This document shows, piece after piece, positions 35,922-48,068 of a stretch of DNA of 64,000 bases (positions are counted from its first letter, which is position 1; every line of letters starts with the position of its first letter). Made by a program: the position numbers and the translations under genes. The stretch is from Gnetum montanum (taxonomy: Eukaryota > Streptophyta > Gnetopsida > Gnetales > Gnetaceae). The notes beneath the pieces are model-generated. The model had not been told where the DNA came from, searched no databases, and worked only from the letters and a program-made list of their open reading frames with translations. The DNA lies in contig MNCI01008665.1 of NCBI GenBank assembly GCA_015680685.1, positions 54,700 to 118,699 of the forward strand, in the 5' to 3' direction.

Positions 35922-38830
35922 ATGGCACCCAAATCAAGGCACCCAAGGGACAAACGACCATCACAACCGAGGGACAAGTGCCCACGCACGAGAAGGGGAT
36001 GAGGCGTGCAACCGCCAGAGTATGCGGAGGGCTCTCATGCAACTAGGCCCTTCCGCGAAAGACTTGATGTGGAATATATTCATTAGATTCCCAAAGAGGA
36101 GATTCCTGGCGAGCAATCACTCGAGGATGAGAATCCTGGAATAGCACCGCGGCTTGAGGTCACTCTGACCCAAGCCTGCCTTGATGCTATCACACTGCGC
36201 GAGATGCAACGAATGGTTCTCCAAGAGCTAAATTTTGGACCATTTCTCGATCATGCACCAGAAGATGTGAGGCTCCAACTGCAGAACTCTCCGATGTGGC
36301 CAATCATCACAACTAGTGGTAAGTGGTACTTAGGAGAAACCTATCTCTTCTGGTCAAATTGGAAACCAAGGTCTAGAGTAAGAATCAAAGAAATTTATGT
36401 CTCTTACTCTTCGGAAGCAATAGCGCAAGCTCTGGGGTTGCCTGAAGCTGGGGCATATGTGGTAGAAATTCTAAAGCAGGCCAATCCAGAGGTTAAGGTG
36501 TAATGGACCAAATGGTGCTATGGGGTAGAGCGCAAGGAATTCGGCTCATTGACCACGGTGGAGAGAGTATACTCAAAGATCGCATCTTACCATTTGAATC
36601 CAATGGTAAGACCTAGCAAAATCACTACCTTCTCTGCTCATGTGTGTGCCACCTTGAGTGGGAAATTTCCCATGAGTCTTCCACAGCTGTTGTTTTTGGA
36701 GATTGAAAAGAGGTTCACTGAGAATGAATGTGGAAGACGAGCTCTCCCCTTTCCCTGCCTAATCCGAAAGTTATGCAAATGGATAGGGATAGCACAGTAT
36801 TCTAATGATATAATCCAGCACATCCCAATTGCCTCGTGGTGAGAAATGATAAAAGATAAAATGCCTACCACCACACAGACAGAGGAAGAGCAGCAACCAC
36901 CTCCACCACCTGCACAAACAATGCAACCGGGCTCGCAAAACATAGAAGAATACATCTGCGAGATATGAGAAACGTTCTTGACCCAACAAGAGCAATCCGG
37001 TAGGACTAGTGGAGGAGAAGACCTTTTAGTCTATCGCCCTGCTATGAGCCACCTGGAGCAAGTGGCTCAATCAGTCAGCTTGCTTGAAAGGGCAAGGCCG
37101 ATATTCTCCATCACCTGAGCATCAATTCCAACCAGAACAGATCCAAGCATCCGAGATGTATCAACTACAACTGAACAGTTATTCCCTGAAATCTTAGGGA
37201 ATGTTGCTACCTTCTCAGTACGCTTGGAAGATGGTGAAGAGGCGATGGTCCTAGTGATGCAGCACCAGGGATAGGAAGTTGCGGCTAAAGTGGTTGCTGA
37301 TACAATTGCTATGGCCCTTAATGCACTAGAAGCACCTATACCAAACATTCATGGACTACAAGATGTACAGGTGTTTTTTGGAACTTCGCATAGCAAGATT
37401 GATACATCCCAACATGAAGAATTGTTGGACCGACTGGTAGGAACTGGGAAACCGCTTCTGGACATCTTCGACCTTCCGGACAACATTACTGTGACCTAAT
37501 CAGAGCTTCTCTCAGCAAGGGACAAGAGCCTTGTTTTCGAAGGGCAACTAGAAGCTGCTCAAGCTGCTTGTCAGTGCTTGGCGACTAAGGTAGCCCAATT
37601 AAGAGCCTAGCTTGCCGATCCTACCATCCTCAATAGTGAAATCACCAGAGATGAAGCTTTTCAGTAGCTTCAGCTTAAATTGCAGGTCGTTGAGGATGTG
37701 CAAGAGACGGAGATCCTCGACAAGTCCATAGTAGACGCCCAAGCGTATCACTTAGAAAAGGACTTGGTGGAGGTTTGCTAGAAGAATGTGCAGCTGACCA
37801 TGGAAGTTCATCACTTGCACAATGTTGGTGCAGAGAATGAACACATGAAAGATTTCATCCACCAACAGCAGGAGGAGCTAACCAGGGTGAACGCAGACAT
37901 AAGAAGATTGGCAGCTGAAAATAGAAATCTGTCAATGGAGGAGGTTTGGGCATTGCGACAGAAGTCTGCAATCAAAATTGCCTCTTGGAAAAATGAGGCC
38001 CTAAAGTTCAAAAAAGTAAAAAATCATTACAGGGACCAAGTGGGATTGCAGAAGGAGGTAAACGAGAAGCACATTCAAGTTGCTAAAGCCAAGATGAACC
38101 AAGCACTCCAACAGCTCTGAGAGGGAGGTGATGTATGGTCATCCATCTTCGATGGGTTGAACGCCTATAATAAAGCGAAAATCCACCTAAAGGAGCTGCA
38201 GATCAAGGAAATGACAAAATACATGGAATTGGCCAACCTTCAATATGCAAACCTAGCTATGCTCACAACCGGGAGACCGCGATCAGAGTTAGAAAACTAA
38301 GTGGCTGCCTCGTATTCCTTATACGAGGGAGAGTTCCAGGCACACAAGGCAACAAAACAAAAGCTGGGAACAACAAACATAGAACTCGAGGTCCTCCACC
38401 TAAGATTTGAAGGACAACGTATAGTTGCGGAGGACCTGGTCCATAGAATGAATGACTACTAGAAACTGCAGGCATCAATCCGATCATTCGACATTGAACG
38501 CAAGAAATTCGTAGCCTCGTTTGTCAACTTAAAAGAACTCATTATGGTGCTGCCTTGCCCTTGGAAATTTCCAGTTCTAGCACACATTTGAGAAGCTGCT
38601 TGGACTGTGAACGACCCCAGAAGAAAAGAAGAAAAAATGAGGGCTCTCTTGGAGGCTTTCTAGCTACCTTCAGAAGTTGCAGCTACCATGGGGCTACTGA
38701 CATCTGTACCACCACCAACGCATGGGCTAGAGACTGGAGAAGGTCCATCAGAACCACTGTCCCTAGGGACGGTGTGATCTTCTCCAACAATTTTGTACAT
38801 CATACTACATAGCAGAGGTTCTAGGACTAG
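35922..38830 (+). pseudogene. Extra ORF of G2: plant transposon-protein-like domain plus coiled coil, broken
   Basis: It begins MAPKSRHPRD, basic and likely disordered. A globular part at 36190-36800 contains LQELNFGPFLDHAPEDV, YVSYSSEAIAQALGLPEAG, ERVYSKIASYHLNPMVRPSK and FPCLIRKLCKWIG, and resembles the family called putative plant transposon protein. A Gln/Pro-rich hinge follows (36875-36930). A long coiled coil runs over about 37500-38550 (for example ENEHMKDFIHQQQEELTRVN and AALxxxK-type heptads). It has several stops and frame changes. Relatives are the G1 and G3 extra ORFs. The role is unknown: not gag, not pol, no signal peptide and no membrane segment, so not env-like. Confidence 0.65.
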
Positions 38831-39020
38831 CAAGGTGTTCAATCTTGTCTCTAAACACTGCCATTTTTGTAATTTGTCCCCCTATGTAACTCAGGCACTT
38901 GGTTAAATTTATGTTGTGTCATGTGTGTGTCATGTATGTGTTTAGGTTATGTGTGTTGTAAATAAGAATCCATACCTTCCAAATTGTAAAGTAACTCGAG
39001 GACGAGTTTTTTCTCAGTCG

Positions 39021-39028
39021 TGGGGGTA
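39021..39028 (+). other. Polypurine tract of G2
   Basis: tgggggta directly precedes the 3' LTR. The longer context cagtcgtgggggta is shared with G1 (catgggggta before 4260) and is changed in G3 (ttgtggatgta before 42036). Confidence 0.65.
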
Positions 39029-39907
39029 TGAGGAAGTGTCATTTAGTCAATGCATCAACTGGGCCGCATATACGCAGCGTCGTCGACGCGGGCTCGTCGA
39101 CGTAGCCACCTTGCGTCAACGTGGCCCTGTTTACACAACCACCTTTCCTGGCCTATAAATAAGAGGGCCTTCCACCTCATTTAGGCATCTTTTTAAGTAG
39201 TTGTAGCAAATCTCTTGCAGTTTGTTCCTGTAGGAGAGAATATTTTCCAAGTGCCCACAGCAGGTGTAAGAAAAGTGATCAGCTATTTATTCGAGCGTTG
39301 ATGTACGACAATAAAGACGAACTATTCAAGCATTCCTTGCAGCATTTGGACTTAGTTATTTTATGCATTCAATAGTTTAATATGTTTATGATTTATTAGT
39401 TACTTGTTAATTACTTAAGTTTTCATTATTATAATTTCAATCGCTATTGTTCATTCATAGTTTGTTAAGGCCATAAGTACGACCATCTCGAACGTAATTC
39501 AAACACTTGGTAAGCCCAGCGACGCTTCACGTCTGGTAACCCAGAAGTGTTGGGAGATGCTCAGAACATGCTCGGAAGATGGGACTAGATACTTATGTTA
39601 GGAGTAGTTAAGATTTAGATTAAGATAATTTTAGATTAATTAATATTCTATCCTTATTTTCCAATATAATTAGTCGCTGAAAAGATAATTATAAAGATAT
39701 AAAAATCATTAGCCTTAGTCTCACTTAACCATCGTAAACAGAACTTCACAAGTGAGATTAGGATGACAACAACCGTTCTAACCCAAGGTTTCACTTGTTA
39801 GAAGTCTGGTGTATGTTAAGTGCTTACAGTTTGCAGATTTCCACCAAGTCGCGCATGAATGCTTGTGATTCGTATGGTTGGGCGTAAGGATACCTAGCTG
39901 CTCATCA
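39029..39907 (+). repeat. 3' LTR of G2 (879 bp)
   Basis: It starts TGAGGAAGTG and ends gctcatca. U3 contains gtcgacg and gtcaacg motifs and catatacgcag. The TATA box TATAAATA is at 39154-39161. It is followed directly by the duplicated target CTACT and then by the interrupted G3 extra ORF. Confidence 0.9.
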
Positions 39908-39912
39908 CTACT

Positions 39913-41815
39913 TGAAGAGGAGCAACCACCACCACCTACTAGAGAAATAATGTTGAATGCTTATGTAGCAATTGAGCTCATAAGAAGCTCCATGAGAAAC
40001 TCCTACAATAGTAGTAGGGAGAACCAAGTGGTGGAGAGTCCTTAGTCTACCAGCCAATGTTGAGTCACCTCAATGAAGTGACATGAACCATTAATTGCCT
40101 AGAAAATACTATGTCATTATTTTCAATAAAGGATGTAGGTGCTCATGAGACTAAATTCAAGCACCTAAGAAGTGATGGTGTCCATCCCTACACAACAGTA
40201 ATTCTCAACAATCTCTGGGAATGCCGCCACTATCTCGGTGCACTTGGAGGAGGATAAGGGGTGACTATCTTGGTGATGTAGCACCATGGATAGGAAACAA
40301 TAGCAAAGGTGGTGGCCAGCCAAGTAGCAAAGGCCCTGAACACCCTTATGGTTGTCATGCCAGATATTGCTGCATTCAAAGATGTGTAGGAAACCTCAAG
40401 AGTAAGAAGTAGGAGGCTAAGTGTAGTCCAACATGAGGAAGTGTTGGACCAACTAGTGGGAAATGGGCAACTATTGTCAAAGATCTTCAATCTTCTAGAA
40501 GAAATCACTGCTACCCAGTTGGAGTTGCTGGAGACCAAGGGTAAGCTCCTCATTGCAAACTCCCAACTCGAGGTAGCCAAAACAAAAAATCTACATTGAC
40601 TACTAAAGTTGCAAAACTAATAGCCTGCTTGGCTATTCCTACCATCCTCAACCAAGCCATTACAAGGGATGAAGCTTTTCTGTAGCTTTAAAAAAAATTG
40701 AAAGAGGTTGAGAATGAAAATGAGATGGTAGCCTTTGATGTATCCTTATTAGAGGCTCTTATCATCAACATTGATAAGGACTTATCACAAGTCCACAAAG
40801 AAAATTTAACTTTGATCAGAGACATTCATTGCTTGCAAAATGTTAAGAAACAAAGGACCAAATGGTTAAGTTTATGAAACAGTAGTAGAAGTAGCTCACC
40901 AAGGTGAACATGGACCTGAGGAGGTTCGCAACAAAAAAATATGATCTTTCAATAGAGGAAGTTTGTGCACTTTGCTAGAAAATGGCCATTGAGGTAGCTA
41001 CTTGGAAGAATGAGGCCTTGAAATTTGAACAAGTAAAGAATTGTCACAAGGACAAGGTTGGGCTTCTCAAGGAGGTAAATCAATAGGAAATTTAGCTAGC
41101 CTAGGTAAATATGAACAAGGTCCTTCAGCAACTTCATTAAAGAGGTAATGTATGAAAAACAATCTTTGATGGATTGAATGCATGTAACAAGATAGAGATC
41201 TACCTAAAGGAGTTGTAAATTAAGGAGATGATAGAGTCCATTGAGTTAGCCAACCTTTGTTATGCAAATTTGGCAATGATGATAGCCAAGAGATGATAGT
41301 TAAAGTTAGAAAAGTAGGTGACCAGCTCATACCTCCTTTATGAGGTCAAGTTCAAGCATCACAAAGACACCAAGAAAAAGCTAGAAATAGCTAATGCAGA
41401 GCTTGAAGTTCGTAAGAGCTAGTTTACAAACTAGTAATTAGTTGCTGAGAACATGGCCAAAGAATAAATGACTACCACAAGCTGCATAACCTTGTCAAGA
41501 TGTTCAATGTTGAATGTAAATAATTTGCAGCCTGGTTTATTAATGTCAAGGAACTATTCCCAGCAATGTCCTATTTGTGGGATGTCTACATACCAACCCA
41601 CATTGGTAATGCTATGTGGATTATGTACAACCCATGGATTAAGGAGGAGAAGATGAAGGCATTACTGGATGCCTTTTACCTTTCACTTGAAGTAGTAACT
41701 ACAGCAAGATAGTTGCAACCACTGCCTCAACCTCAACTACCACTGCCACAAGCACTAGAGGTTGGAGAAGGTCCTTTAGCATCCTAGGAGCCTTCACCTT
41801 CTAGCATTATCTAAT
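39913..41815 (+). pseudogene. Extra ORF of G3, last part, broken
   Basis: It resumes with gaagaggagcaaccaccacc, matching the G2 hinge at 36885. The coiled-coil region (about 40490-41460) follows, parallel to G2 at 37500-38460. It ends with the C-terminal motif FINVKELFPAM, THIGNAMWIMYNPWIKEEK and KALLDAF (41535-41680), then a Pro/Gln-rich tail. This is the best-preserved example of that C-terminal motif in the window. G1 keeps a shorter version at about 3870-3940. Many stops. Confidence 0.65.
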
Positions 41816-42035
41816 CTTCTCTTCATCTTTAGCTACTAAAGGATTTCAGTTGTTCAATTTTGTAAGGGTGTTCAATTTTATTCTCCTAAACACCCATTTT
41901 TATAATTTTTGTAATTTCATACAATCTAGCACTTAGAGTTAGCCAGTCTGTGATTTCATACCTTTCCAATTTTGTAAGAAGCTCAATCCTACTTTTTTTC
42001 ACTGAAGGATGAGCTTTTAGTCAGTTGTGGATGTA

Positions 42036-42873
42036 CGATAAATCACTCAATAGGCTGCATCGACATAGCCCTATTGACACATGGTTAGATGCATCAATGT
42101 AGTATATATCTCTACCTATAGAAATGTATGCACCCACCACATTTATAACAACATTAAGTCCATAGAGTAGCCAAGTTCTTGTAGTTTTCTTCCACCAAAG
42201 TTAGAATCGTTTTTGAGTGCCTACAATAAGACTTCAAGGATTGTATGAATCCTTATTCAACCATTAATGTACTTGAATACTTTGATGTATCAACAATAAA
42301 GATGAGATTCTTGGAACTCCTTGTAGTACTAAGAATAGTTTAATGCTTTCATTCATGCACTTTATCCCTTATGCATTTTATGTTCATGTCCTTAGTTAAT
42401 TAATATTCTTAATAATCACACATAAGTATGACCATGTCAAATATATCATTAACACTAGGTAATCCCAATGATGTTATAGCTTACTTCATCCATTAGCGTA
42501 ACACTTGGTAACCTAGTAGCATTCCTAACTAGTTCAAGATGTGCACAAAAGGTGGGGCAAGATGCTTATGTTAGGACAATTAGATTAAAGCATTAGATAG
42601 TTAATTAGTTCATTCACAATTAATTACTTTATTTCACACTCAAACTAAATCAAACAAAATATAGAAAATAAATAAATAAAAATCATATGCCTTCACTTAC
42701 ACTTAACCATCCCCTGGCATTTATACAAGTGAAGCCAAGAAGACAACAATCATGTCTTTAAGTCACTTGCCTATCGTGCATTTAGAAGCTAAAGTCCATG
42801 AAATTCAACTAAGTCACTAGATCAACACTTGTGATTCATATGGTTAGGCGTAGGAACTACTCATTGCTCATCA
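42036..42873 (+). repeat. 3' LTR of G3 (838 bp)
   Basis: It aligns with the G1 and G2 LTRs in order: start cgATAAATCAC (first T of TG mutated to C), U3 tgcatcgacatagcc, tatatat near 42101, a central part with tattcaaccattaatgtac and acaataaagatga, and end attgctcatca. Its 5' partner is lost. Confidence 0.8.
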
Positions 42874-42879
42874 GCCTTC

Positions 42880-45285
42880 ATGCTTGATTTTGGTATGACA
42901 TTACAGATTTATTATAATGCATAATCTAATGAGTTTCAAAAATGCATATCTATAAAGGAAATATTTTCCATTAAAGGGCATTCAAGCAATAGATGTATTA
43001 TAAAAGTTGGAGACTATTATTGCTGCTACAATTTTTGGATTCTTAATGTCTAATCACATTTCCCTTTATTTTAAAAAGGGATTCCTATCAAGGAGAAAAT
43101 TGTTTGTGTTCTTCATCAACATTAAAATTGGTTGTATCATGGATTTGCTATTAAAATACTCTAATGAGAGACCTTAGTCTCCACACTTGATCTTAAAATT
43201 TTTATGTAGATATATTTTTAAGCCAAAATTATTGTTCGTTCCATCCTATGTCTTCAAGAAAAATCAAGATTGCATCTCCATAAGAGGATACTAAAAGTCT
43301 CAAGGGGAGAATGCCACTCTCCCTACAACTGAAGCTTGAAGTTAGGAAGATATTAGCATATACTTAGGGGAAGCATGTACCTCATCAACAATTTTCATTT
43401 TAGAGACTCTCATCAAAAGAAACTCAAGTAATAACTCTTCCCACTCTAGCATCCACAATAGAAAATGAGCAAAAAAGAGGTATATTGAACATGGTAGAAC
43501 ATCTAAGATAATAATATAAGCTTACTTTTTCAAGTTAATTTTTGGATCTGTTACCTTAAGATGGATTTCATTGTGAGACTTTTTAAAATTTTCATGATTA
43601 TATATAATTGATTCACAAGCATCTTATTAAGGATATGATTGATTATGCCTAATTTTTTATTTGCTTAGATTTTTCCTTTTCAAAATGTTCAAAGAAAAAT
43701 GTGTTGATTATCTCTCTTTGATGATGTTCAAAAAGTGCAAGCATGTATTATTCATAAGATATTGTAATGTGTTATTCATGTCTTATTATTTTAGAGATGG
43801 GATAACTAATCTTCAATGCTCATCCTTTGATCCCAAATGACAATATTATAGATTCACATTTTCAAGGGTTTAATTATGTCTCTTTGTGTTTAATGGTTGT
43901 GTTATACTTTATAGGTATGAGCATATTACATTTTTCCCTAAAGGATGTATACTTTTTCATAGCTATTCATCTCTATACCATCATTAGCTAGATATATATT
44001 TACAATTATGTGTGCCTTTAATTGTTTAATCATATGTTATTATGAATTATGCTAACCCATTTTCTTAAGTTTTGAACATCACCAAAAAGGGGAAGATTTT
44101 TGACCTTTTGGTACGTTAAAACCTTAAAGAAAATGGAGAATGTGAAAATGTGTTTGAAGTCTTACAATGCTAAGAAGGAACAAGTGAAAAGATGATTGAA
44201 CGAGAGCTAAGCTGGGATGACAAAATGAGAGTTGGAATGGCAACATAAGAACTAGGATGACAAGATGAGAGTTGGAATGCAAATGGGATCAACAAGCCAA
44301 ATGAAGATGTTCCAAGGTCTACCAAGATGTCAAAATGTCAAAGAAACAATCCATAATTCAAAGTTGATATGCAAGCTAGACATTCAAAATTGAAAGTAGA
44401 CATCCCAATCTTTGCTAAGATATCTCAGCTAAGACATCCCAAGATAGATGTCTCAATTTCAAGAGAGACATCTTACTAGAATTGAAGCATTTTTTAGTTA
44501 AACATCTCAACCTCAAATGAGATGTCCTAATTAGATGTTTCCTAGCTATTGCATGAATTTCAAGGAGTTTTTGGAAACTCAAAGGATATAAAAAAAAGTA
44601 GAATTCTTGGAAAATGCACAAACTTTGTCCATTGGATATCAATCATTGTCCTCATCAAGTGAATTGGCTTTGTTCCTCATTGTATTTATCATTTGTATTT
44701 TATACTTGTATTGAGAGCTTCATTGCAATGAATTTGTAAATTGAGTTACATTCTCTCCTTGATTCTTTTTTCTCTTGTAATCCCTATGGTTTTGATGTGC
44801 TTCTTATAGGAAGGCATCTTTGTTGAGCTTTTTAGGATCTTGAGGGATTGTATGTGTTTGCAATGATGAAACACTTCGGTGCAAAGCTCACATTTTGTAA
44901 AAGTTGTGAGATCCTTAAAACCACGTTTTTTAGCTTCTTGGGATCTTTTTGGATTAAGTGTTTACCTAGTGAAAAAATGCTCCATGAAAAGCTCAAAACT
45001 TTGTAAAGGTTGTGATGTTATCTAAACCGCATTTTCTAAGGAACAAATTCTAGAGGTATGCAAGGATTCTACCATCTGAGTGTGGAAGTATTCAAGTTGG
45101 GAAACCACATAAAAACTAGTGTGCGATTTAATTATCTTGGTTTTTTTAATTAGGGAACTTCTACCCTTTGAGTGTGGAAGTATTCAAGTTGGAAAACCAC
45201 ATAAAAATTGGTGTGCAATTTAATTATCTTGGTTGTTTTAATTAGGGAACTTATTCAACCCCTTTTCTAAATTCTTAATCCTTAG
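42880..45285 (+). mobile_element. Copia remnant related to C1: 3' interior plus one LTR
   Basis: Bases 42900-44096 are interior with stray coding pieces and end in ttttcttaagttttgaacat and accaaaaaggggaagat, matching the C1 end and polypurine tract at 25610-25652. The LTR then runs from about 44097 (ttgaccttttggtacgtt, like C1 at 25656) to about 45285 (gggaacttattcaacccctt, like C1 at 26647). Its U3 also carries gacatc/gatgtc motifs (44395-44535, five exact). Within the LTR the segment tggaagtattcaagttgg is tandemly duplicated (45085 and 45175). The 5' half of the element is missing. Confidence 0.65.
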
Positions 45286-45289
45286 TTAT

Positions 45290-46235
45290 TATGAATAGAT
45301 TCTTCAAGATGGCATACTTCACTTTGTGTAAGAATATGAGTGATGCTTCTTATCTTGTAGATTTATTTTTCTAGCATATTTTGAAGTTGCATGGAATCTC
45401 TTTGAATATTGTTAGTGAAAAAGACTCTAACTTCACAAGTTACATTTGGAGCTCCCTTTGAAAACTTTTAGAAACAAAGTTGAATTTTTCTATTGTATAT
45501 CATTCATAACCTAATGAACAAACAAAGGTAATGAATATATTAATATGTTTATGTGATGGATAACAAAATAGGTGGGAAAAATTTTGTATCATGCTAAGTT
45601 TTCATATAATGATGCTTTTCATGTTGATATTGGGAAAAGCCTATTTAAAGTGAACTATGGATTTTGTACAAAGATGATGGACACTTTGAAGAGCTTTGAT
45701 GATGAAGCTCAGCTTAGTGCTAATTTTGTGCAAGAGATGAGGGATCTTCATGCATAAGTAAAATCAAATCTTAAGAAGAAGATTGAAGAGAGAGTTATGA
45801 AGAAAAATAAGAATAAATGGAATACTATCTTTGCTATTGGTGACTTGGTCTTAATACCTTTAGTGACTAAATGGTTGAGAGGTATTAAATTCTTCAAGTT
45901 GAAAGCCGTGAGGATGGGGCCTTTCAAAATTAAGGCCAAGATTAATAATAATTCTTTTGAGATAGATTTACCAAATGATGTTGGTATGCCTTTTGTATTT
46001 AATGTTTCATATCTTGCATACTATCATGGACTAATTGATGAGTAGATCATACAACGTAGCATCGATGAGTTGAAGGGGGCTATTGATCAATCCAAACCAT
46101 CTATGAAGAGGAAGGTAATTATTCTCAGGTGGAGGGAAGATTCTAGCACTTAGGAAGTCAAGAGGTATAAGTATTTGATCCATTAAGAGGATCAATCTAT
46201 GGATGATGCTCTATGACTCCATGATACCAAACTTC
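45290..46235 (+). pseudogene. Gypsy integrase, C-terminal half, broken (different lineage from G1-G4)
   Basis: Readable pieces are FKMAYFTLCKNMSDASYLV (45305-45365), VDLFF, LKLHGISLNIVSEKDSNF (45390-45440) and YHS.PNEQTKVMNI (core end), then ILYHAKFSYNDAFH (45577) and VNYGF. The C-terminal module is AIGDLVLIPLVTKWLRG, GPFKIKAKINNNSFEIDLP and FNVSYLAYYHG (45832-46040). This GDLVL-to-FNVS module is typical of plant chromoviral or other non-Athila gypsy elements. The Asp of SDRD is Glu (SEKD). Stops are frequent, and the rest of pol is absent upstream. Confidence 0.75.
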
Positions 46236-46308
46236 ATAAGCGAGGGATCACTTCAACCCATACTTCCTTATTCACATGAGTTCACTTTTTAGAGTGTGGG
46301 AGAGCTAG

Positions 46309-47300
46309 TGTAGGAACACCTCCTTCGATTCCCTTATTTTACCCTACATGAGTGTTTTGCAAGTTTCAGGTTTTGTAGAGATGTCTTGGAGGTCAAGAAG
46401 ATATCTTGCCTAAGAATGGAGTCTTCCTAGAAGATGTCTTCCTAGAAGAGAAGATGTCTTCCCAGAAGAAGAGACATCTTGGGAAATATTTCTTAAGCTT
46501 AGAGGAGATGTCTCACCCATGTAGAAGACATCTCCCAAAAATAGCAATCTTCTTACCTAAAAGTTATGTTTTTTTCTAACATGACTCAAGAAGGTTGAAG
46601 ATGGCCTGTAGATTCAGGAAACTTTCGAAATTGACCATTTCAAGTTGGGAAGAAATGAGAAAATGGAGGAAAAATATGGGAACATGGGAACTCCAAGTTA
46701 AGCTTGTGGAAGGTTTCCTAGGTTTTTATGTTATTTTCTTAATAAATATGTTGATGGTTCATGCTTGTACATGGATGAACAAAGAATGAGAAGAGAAATC
46801 CTAATGAGAAATCTTGAGTTAAGGAGAGCTTGACAATAGTATGATAGAGCACATTAGATCAATGTAGGTGTGGTTATAGTTGCAAGGTCAATATGTGTGG
46901 ATTGGCCTATGTGTTCTTATCTTTTATTTACTTCTCTAAATTGAATCTTAATCCTAGATTGTGAAAGATATTTTCCATTAGTTTTGTTTTGCATTGAGAA
47001 TTATCATTGTGTGGTTGTAAAGTCATATCTATTGTAGCATTATTTGAGAGCTTTGAGAGGTTTTGAAGTTTTGTAGATTTTGTAAACTCATCATAATCTT
47101 CTAATTGAATAATTGAAGATGTCTAGTTTTCTTATTTTCTAGCAAATAATTTTTCCTTTCATAATATCTAGATTTAGTATTTGAAGGTGATTTAATATTG
47201 AAGTGAACTTACTCTAGTAGCATTGGATAGCCTTGAAGGAATAAATGCCAAGGAATACCTAGAACATGATCTAGATACATTATTCTCCATTAATAAAGCA
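46309..47300 (+). repeat. LTR belonging to the gypsy remnant (right edge uncertain)
   Basis: TGTAGGAACACC follows agtgtgggagagctag, the usual polypurine context. U3 at 46375-46535 holds six exact gacatc/gatgtc motifs inside aaGATGTCtt-like words, the same motif as in the copia LTRs. I could not fix the right edge because no second copy is in the window. Confidence 0.55.
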
Positions 47301-47449
47301 TTATTTTCTTTTTCCTTCTACATTTTCCCTATTGTTTTATTTATGCATAATGTTAAATGTTATACATATTTTATGTTTTCTATGTTATCTTCTTATGCAT
47401 AATGTCTAATATAATGTATATTAAACATTTGCTACAAAATCTAAGAATA

Positions 47450-48068
47450 AGATGTCATAATGATGTTAGGTGATGCCAATGTTGGTCTTATCTCCTAGCA
47501 TCACCACTACACCATCATGCAATTTCATGTTTCCTAACTCTACATTTATCTTTGTCAACTCTCTAAAAACCATTCTACATTTCTCCTAGGATAATAAGCA
47601 TAAGTTTTAGTAATTTTGATAGCTTTGGGAGATATCAAAAAACATATTCCACTAGTGTAATATCTTATAATGCTAACATCAATGTCACCTACCAACATCA
47701 CCTTTGCAATAAGCATAAGAAAACACATCATTAGACCATAGTGTTGGCTCCATTAATCCTCAACCAACTATCTCACATCATCCCTAGAATAATAAACATT
47801 AGTATTAGCTAGTTTAGATGATTTTTTATGGTTATAACTGCATCTTGCATTTAGGTGATACTTGGTGATAGTAATGCTAATGTTAGTGTCACCTATAAGA
47901 AAAACTAAAAAATGTAATCTCTGACAATGCTTGTTGACCTTATGTAACCCGAATGTCCATTTAGCATAATCCTAAAAAATCTAAGCAACATTTTAAGCAT
48001 CAAAAATACTCCCCAAGGTTTTAGAATGGTAGTTTAGAGGCCAATGTGTAAATAGTATTGATGTAGAT
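47450..48068 (+). mobile_element. Left part of element G5, probably its LTR U3, split by G4
   Basis: Diverged copies of a motif like ggtgatgccaatgttggt, or its reverse (taatgctaacatcaatgtc, gctaatgttagtgtcacc), occur near 47470, 47505, 47675, 47690, 47860 and 47880. They recur after G4 (near 60735, 61030 and 61085). A TATA box tataaata is at 60788. This looks like one LTR interrupted by G4 at TAGAT. The boundaries are inference. Confidence 0.45.

Larger units (their letters stand above)
26833..39907 (+). mobile_element. Gypsy element G2, Athila-like, complete ends
   Basis: The LTR starts TGATGAAG at 26833 and its partner TGAGGAAG at 39029. The right end is ctcatca at 39907. The 5-base duplication CTACT flanks it exactly (26828-26832 and 39908-39912). 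The order gag, protease, reverse transcriptase, RNase H, integrase, long spacer, extra ORF is readable. The fused reverse transcriptase and RNase H and the VFMDDFSTYG active-site context suggest the Athila/Tat branch of gypsy. Most of the 5' LTR and the primer site are hidden in the N gap. In-frame stops and a changed integrase residue make it non-functional. Confidence 0.9.
17340..42873 (+). mobile_element. Gypsy element G3, 5'-truncated, host of two nested insertions
   Basis: G3 is a relative of G2. Its surviving parts are 17340-20240, 26689-26832 and 39908-42873, separated by copia C1 and gypsy G2. The left edge matches G2 from the very end of pol onward (tttccatccagggcc at about 17358 versus 33680, and gtcatgggggagatg versus gtcgtgggggagacc at 33848). 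LTR, gag and nearly all pol on the 5' side are missing. The extra ORF reads on across both insertions when they are ignored, showing that G3 was there first. The right end is its 3' LTR (42036-42873). Confidence 0.8.
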
